Assembly: GCF_004208525.1 (NCBI RefSeq)
Contig: NZ_SGIT01000004.1
Location: 1 to 64,000 of the forward strand
Reading direction: 5' to 3'
Source of the DNA: Sphingobacterium corticibacterium
GTDB taxonomy: Bacteria; Bacteroidota; Bacteroidia; Sphingobacteriales; Sphingobacteriaceae
Length of the DNA stretch: 64,000 nucleotides
Positions 62,233-64,000 of the stretch are shown piece after piece (position 1 is the stretch's first letter; each line of letters begins with the position of its first letter). A program made the translations under genes and the position numbers. A model generated the notes under the pieces. The model was not told the origin of the DNA and did no database searches. It saw nothing but the letters and a program-made list of their open reading frames with translations.

Positions 62233-64000
62233 TTAAAATTGAATATTTACACCAGCGGTGAACGTACGTGTGAGCGGATAAGAATTATAATCTACCCGCA
62301 AGATATCGTCGCCAATAGCATTGACAGCTGGATCTACTCCGGAATATTTCGTGAACGTATGTAAGTTCTGGCCATTAATGAAAAAGGTCGCGCTTCGGAC
62401 AAACAAGCTTTCCGATAAGGGAACATTATAAGATAAACGAACGGATTGGAGACGCAGATAGGAAGCATCCTCTACAGTTTTATTTGTTACATTTAGAGCG
62501 CCCTGTGCGTCACCTGGAATAAACGAAGGGTATTTTTCACTGGGATTGGCCGCCGTCCATCTGTTCAAATAGGGCTCCGCTAATTTGTTTCTGCGAAAAT
62601 CAACGGGATAATAGGAATCAACTAAACTGCTGTTTAGCATTTTGGCGCCCTTGGAACCTTCTATAAAGATAGATAGTGTTAAGTTTCTATACTGGACATT
62701 GGTATTGAATCCGTAATAAAAATCAGGTAATGATTTTCCTAGAATGGTTCTATCATTGGCATTAATGATGTTATTATTGTCGAGATCGCGATATTTTAGA
62801 TCACCTGGCCGCACACCGGGCTGCACGAAAGAAAAATCATCTCCTTCTTGCCAAACACCGTCTACAATATATCCATAGAATGAACCCATTGATTCACCCG
62901 GTCTTAGTATACTGTACTCTCCGATATTTCCAGGGCCAGAACCAATAAATTGGCTTACATTGCCTAGACTTAAAATTCTATTTTTCAACGTAGTGATATT
63001 AAAATTGGCATCCAGTTTAACATCTCCATTATCTATGATAGATCCGTTAAGGTTGAACTCCATTCCGGTATTACGCATACTTCCCACATTCTCTGTGCGA
63101 CTGGAAAAGCCTGAACTTAATGGTTGAGGTACGTTATATAGAAGATTTGTGGTTTTCCGGTTATAATAATCTATACTTCCCGATATCCGCGAATTTAAGA
63201 TCGTAAAATCAAGACCTATATCGAATTGATTAGCAGATTCCCATCTTAAATAGGCATTTGAACTTCTTGTTGGCGCGATAGTACTTACCTTCTCACCATC
63301 AAATACAGCTGATCTACCAGCTGCATAGGTCGAAAAATATATATAATTGCTATTGGGCTGATTGCCGGTTGTTCCATAACTTACGCGTAGTTTTAGATCG
63401 TCAATCGGATCTACTGTTTTCAGAAAATCTTCTTGCTTGATCTTCCAAGCGAACGCTCCTGAGGGGAAATAACCAAATCTTTGCTCCGGCCCGAATCGTG
63501 CTGATCCATCCGCTCGTAAGGATCCGGTAAATAAATATTTTTCAGCGAAACTATAATTTATCCGCCCTATGTATGAGAGTAATCTATTCTCCTGAGCCCC
63601 ATAATTTACACCATTTAGAGCATCATTCCCTGACCCTATTCCGTAGTATGTGAGATCTGGCAATGCAAAATCCCGTGCGTTGGCAATTAAAGAGCCTGAA
63701 GTATAGTTTTCGTAGGTGGATCCGATTAGTGCGGATAGCTTGTGCTTACCGAAAGTTTTGTTATAATTCAATGTGCCTTCTAATAGATAGTAAGTTCTTT
63801 TTCCGTCACGGGCATCCGCATATCCGTTATAGGATGCCCCCGTAATTGTTGAGGGGTCTATCCAGAAATTCCGTTGGGAGATATTGATGTCTGTCCCGAT
63901 CCTCCCCCTTGCTGATAACGAAGGAAGAATAAAATATTCCGCATAGATGTTACCAAAAGTTCGGTAGGTTTCGCCTACTGCATATTGTCCATTGATTATT
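62233..64000 (-). CDS. SusC/RagA-family TonB-linked transporter 6, C-terminal part
   Basis: The minus-strand frame is open from the window edge to the stop at 62233, giving about 589 residues of the barrel half of a SusC protein (ARFGPEQRFGYFPSGAFAWKIKQEDFLKTVDPIDDLKLRVSYGTTGNQPNSNYIYFSTY, GNVSQFIGSGPGNIGEY, ASYLRLQSVRLSYNVPL, ending FTAGVNIQF). The N-terminus, plug and any 5' hairpin or promoter lie beyond the window. The barrel is most like those of SusC 2 and 3. Confidence 0.92.
   Translation of the reverse strand, partial: IINGQYAVGETYRTFGNIYAEYFILPSLSARGRIGTDINISQRNFWIDPSTITGASYNGYADARDGKRTYYLLEGTLNYNKTFGKHKLSALIGSTYENYTSGSLIANARDFALPDLTYYGIGSGNDALNGVNYGAQENRLLSYIGRINYSFAEKYLFTGSLRADGSARFGPEQRFGYFPSGAFAWKIKQEDFLKTVDPIDDLKLRVSYGTTGNQPNSNYIYFSTYAAGRSAVFDGEKVSTIAPTRSSNAYLRWESANQFDIGLDFTILNSRISGSIDYYNRKTTNLLYNVPQPLSSGFSSRTENVGSMRNTGMEFNLNGSIIDNGDVKLDANFNITTLKNRILSLGNVSQFIGSGPGNIGEYSILRPGESMGSFYGYIVDGVWQEGDDFSFVQPGVRPGDLKYRDLDNNNIINANDRTILGKSLPDFYYGFNTNVQYRNLTLSIFIEGSKGAKMLNSSLVDSYYPVDFRRNKLAEPYLNRWTAANPSEKYPSFIPGDAQGALNVTNKTVEDASYLRLQSVRLSYNVPLSESLFVRSATFFINGQNLHTFTKYSGVDPAVNAIGDDILRVDYNSYPLTRTFTAGVNIQF

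Overview
The window looks like a chromosomal segment of a Bacteroidota bacterium, most likely Sphingobacteriaceae (Sphingobacterium/Pedobacter/Olivibacter-like). Evidence: TAnnTTTG-type -7 promoter boxes, no Shine-Dalgarno dependence, many SusC/SusD pairs, and housekeeping proteins (DnaG, YbeY, YqgF, Ndk) of Bacteroidota type.

Layout. 1-4.7 kb: 3' end of a 5S rRNA gene with its terminator, then dnaG, a glutamine-cyclotransferase-like lipoprotein, yqgF/ruvX, ybeY and convergent ndk. 4.9-10.9 kb: a MarR regulator and a fadN-fadA-fadE beta-oxidation operon. 10.9-45.1 kb: a TauE/SafE exporter, then a long all-plus-strand array: one TonB receptor without SusD, four SusC/SusD pairs and seven sulfatases. 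45.1-47.1 kb: a graveyard with an IS21-type end, a phased 11-bp repeat, broken mobile-element genes and a relic of a methionine-transporter ATPase still preceded by an apparently intact attenuator. 47.1-51.3 kb (minus): a Family 2A encapsulin operon (small protein, SrpI-like encapsulin, cysteine desulfurase with a long N-terminal extension, serine O-acetyltransferase, small protein). 51.5-57.2 kb: a fifth SusC/SusD pair. 57.3-64 kb (minus): two sulfatases, SusD and a SusC running off the window.

Interpretation. The array has nine sulfatases but no glycoside hydrolase, polysaccharide lyase, HTCS or sigma/anti-sigma pair, so it looks like organosulfate scavenging for sulfur rather than a normal polysaccharide utilisation locus. 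A 15-bp dyad, CTAnTAAnTTAnTAG, recurs six times, each at a promoter of a sulfur-related unit (exporter, receptors, encapsulin operon, metN relic). This points to a sulfur-starvation regulon joining uptake (TonB/SusCD), desulfation (sulfatases), sulfite export (TauE) and cysteine/sulfur storage (encapsulin, desulfurase, CysE).

Two further regulatory layers can be read from the sequence. (1) A small 5'-UTR hairpin with the invariant loop core CAATTGGCGTTGGC, or a close variant, lies just upstream of six start codons, and one copy shows compensatory change of its stem. (2) Three short Cys/Met-ending or Cys/Met-rich leader ORFs follow the operators; two are followed by mutually exclusive RNA pairings typical of attenuators. 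The operator, hairpin and leader peptides are the most likely undescribed system here. The regulator that binds the operator is not encoded in the window.
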